Part shown: in pieces, positions 63,225 through 64,000 of the stretch
How the letters are laid out: each line of letters opens with the position of its first letter
Position numbering within the stretch: position 1 is the stretch's first letter
Origin: CAXBCP01 sp963977005
GTDB lineage: Bacteria > Pseudomonadota > Alphaproteobacteria > MPNO01 > UBA830
NCBI GenBank assembly: GCA_963977005.1
Contig: CAXBMQ010000003.1
Span: 124,001-188,000 of the forward strand
DNA length: 64,000 nt
Direction of reading: 5' to 3'
Notes under the pieces: model-generated
Database searches by the model: none
The model's input: the letters and a program-made list of their open reading frames with translations, nothing else
What the model was told of the DNA's origin: nothing
Position numbers and translations under genes: made by a program

Positions 63225-64000
63225 ATGACCAAGAAAATCTATTCGACAGTTCTGGCCGCCACAGCCGTCGCTGCGGCGGCCATGGTCGCCATGCCCGCCC
63301 CCTCGCAGGCGGCGACGTTGCGCATGCATACCTTCATCCCGCCGGTTGCCAACCCGGCAAAGACGTTCCTGATTCCGTGGGCGAAAAAGATCGAAAAGGA
63401 CTCCGGCGGGGCGCTCAAGATCCAGCCTTTCTGGGCGATGCAGCTCGGCGGCAAGGCCCCTCAGCTTCTCGACCAGGTGCGCGACGGGGTTGTCGATATC
63501 GTCTGGACGCTGCCGGGATTCACGCCCGGCCGTATGCCGCGCGTCGAGCCGTTCGAGCTGCCCTTCGTGCACCAGAACGCAATGTCGACGACCCTGGCGC
63601 TACAGGATTTTAGCGCCAAGCATCTTGCGCCGGACCTCAAGGGCTACAAGCCTCTTCTGATCCACGCACATGCCGGTTTCCTGTTCCAGTCCAAGAAACC
63701 CATCACGAAGATGTCTGACATCAAGGGTATGAAACTGCGTGCTGCGTCGCGCGGTGGTGTCTGGCTCCTGAACGCGCTTGGTGCGACGGGCATCGGCCTT
63801 CCGCTGCCGCAGATTCCGGCAGCTCTTTCCAAAGGCGTGATCGACGGCGTGTTGTTGCCCTACGAGATCGCCCCTGCGGTCAAAACGCCGGACCTGGTGA
63901 GCCACTTCTCGATGCTGGCAGGCGATCAGCCGCGTCTCGGCACGAACGTCTTTACGTTCCTGATGAACGAGAACAGCTACAACAAGCTGCCGAAGAACCT
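63225..64000 (+). CDS. TRAP transporter solute-binding protein (DctP family), cut by window edge
   Basis: The visible part has 258 residues. A signal peptide covers about residues 1-28 (MVAMPAPSQAA). The mature part has RMHTFIPPVANPAKTF and the DctP core SDIKGMKLRAASRGG (about residues 164-178) with IPAALSKGVIDGVLLP. It is a second TRAP system, unlike the DctP at 52225, and its membrane subunits probably lie beyond the right edge. The ATG at 63225 follows GGGAGAAAA. Confidence 0.9.
   Translation, partial: MTKKIYSTVLAATAVAAAAMVAMPAPSQAATLRMHTFIPPVANPAKTFLIPWAKKIEKDSGGALKIQPFWAMQLGGKAPQLLDQVRDGVVDIVWTLPGFTPGRMPRVEPFELPFVHQNAMSTTLALQDFSAKHLAPDLKGYKPLLIHAHAGFLFQSKKPITKMSDIKGMKLRAASRGGVWLLNALGATGIGLPLPQIPAALSKGVIDGVLLPYEIAPAVKTPDLVSHFSMLAGDQPRLGTNVFTFLMNENSYNKLPKN

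Overview
The window is about 64 kb of GC-rich DNA (roughly 63-66 % by eye) and is densely coded, with short operons whose genes often overlap by 4 bases (ATGA) and an occasional TTG or GTG start. The content suggests a free-living, probably marine or aquatic, heterotrophic alphaproteobacterium of Rhodospirillales-like type. It has two tripartite TRAP transporters, a Liv-type ABC importer, several molybdenum hydroxylases of the CoxMSL family, UbiD, acyl-CoA ligase, CoA-transferase and a cytoplasmic chemotaxis receptor. The taxonomic guess is inference from gene content only. I see no rRNA, tRNA, CRISPR array, insertion sequence or prophage.

Left part (1-23 kb): a partial AI-2E family transporter, a tandem universal stress protein, a small secreted protein, an FAD monooxygenase, a 3-oxoacid CoA-transferase pair, a DbpA-type DEAD-box helicase with a basic tail, and a first Mo-hydroxylase operon (coxMSL-like) closed by a strong terminator. 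Next come a compositionally distinct DUF3883 protein, a carboxymuconolactone-decarboxylase (CMD) family protein, a Kef-type antiporter translationally coupled to a complete livJHMGF-like importer, and pntAB (proton-translocating transhydrogenase).

Middle (23-31 kb): a large TPR protein is divergent from a PEP-CTERM surface protein. The PEP-CTERM gene has a near-consensus sigma-54 promoter. After it comes a repeat-rich stretch, a GFA-family protein and a UbiD decarboxylase.

The most notable region is 30.7-38.4 kb. A LysR gene is broken by an in-frame TGA. Downstream, an AhpD/CMD-family gene is interrupted by TGA exactly at the second cysteine of the family signature (E-x11-C-x2-[TGA]-x3-H). 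It continues in frame for 124 further residues, and a SECIS-like hairpin begins about 15-18 bases after the TGA. I interpret this as a selenoprotein of about 370 residues. It lies in an operon with a luciferase-like (LLM) flavin monooxygenase and a further CMD protein, next to an enamidase-like amidohydrolase, a CobW-type GTPase, a VOC protein and a second Mo-hydroxylase operon. This context fits catabolism of a heterocyclic or aromatic compound.

Right part (42-64 kb): a PAS protein overlapping a soluble chemotaxis receptor, a cold-shock protein, an acyl-CoA ligase, a metallo-beta-lactamase-fold hydrolase, a 4-hydroxybutyryl-CoA dehydratase-like enzyme and a quinone oxidoreductase. A TetR regulator with a clear operator then faces a long operon (FAH hydrolase, TRAP DctPQM, GST, MBL hydrolase, small secreted protein, FAD monooxygenase, reductive-dehalogenase-like iron-sulfur protein). 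The window closes with an FAD dehydrogenase, an ornithine-cyclodeaminase homologue, an HSL-type esterase and the start of another TRAP binding protein.
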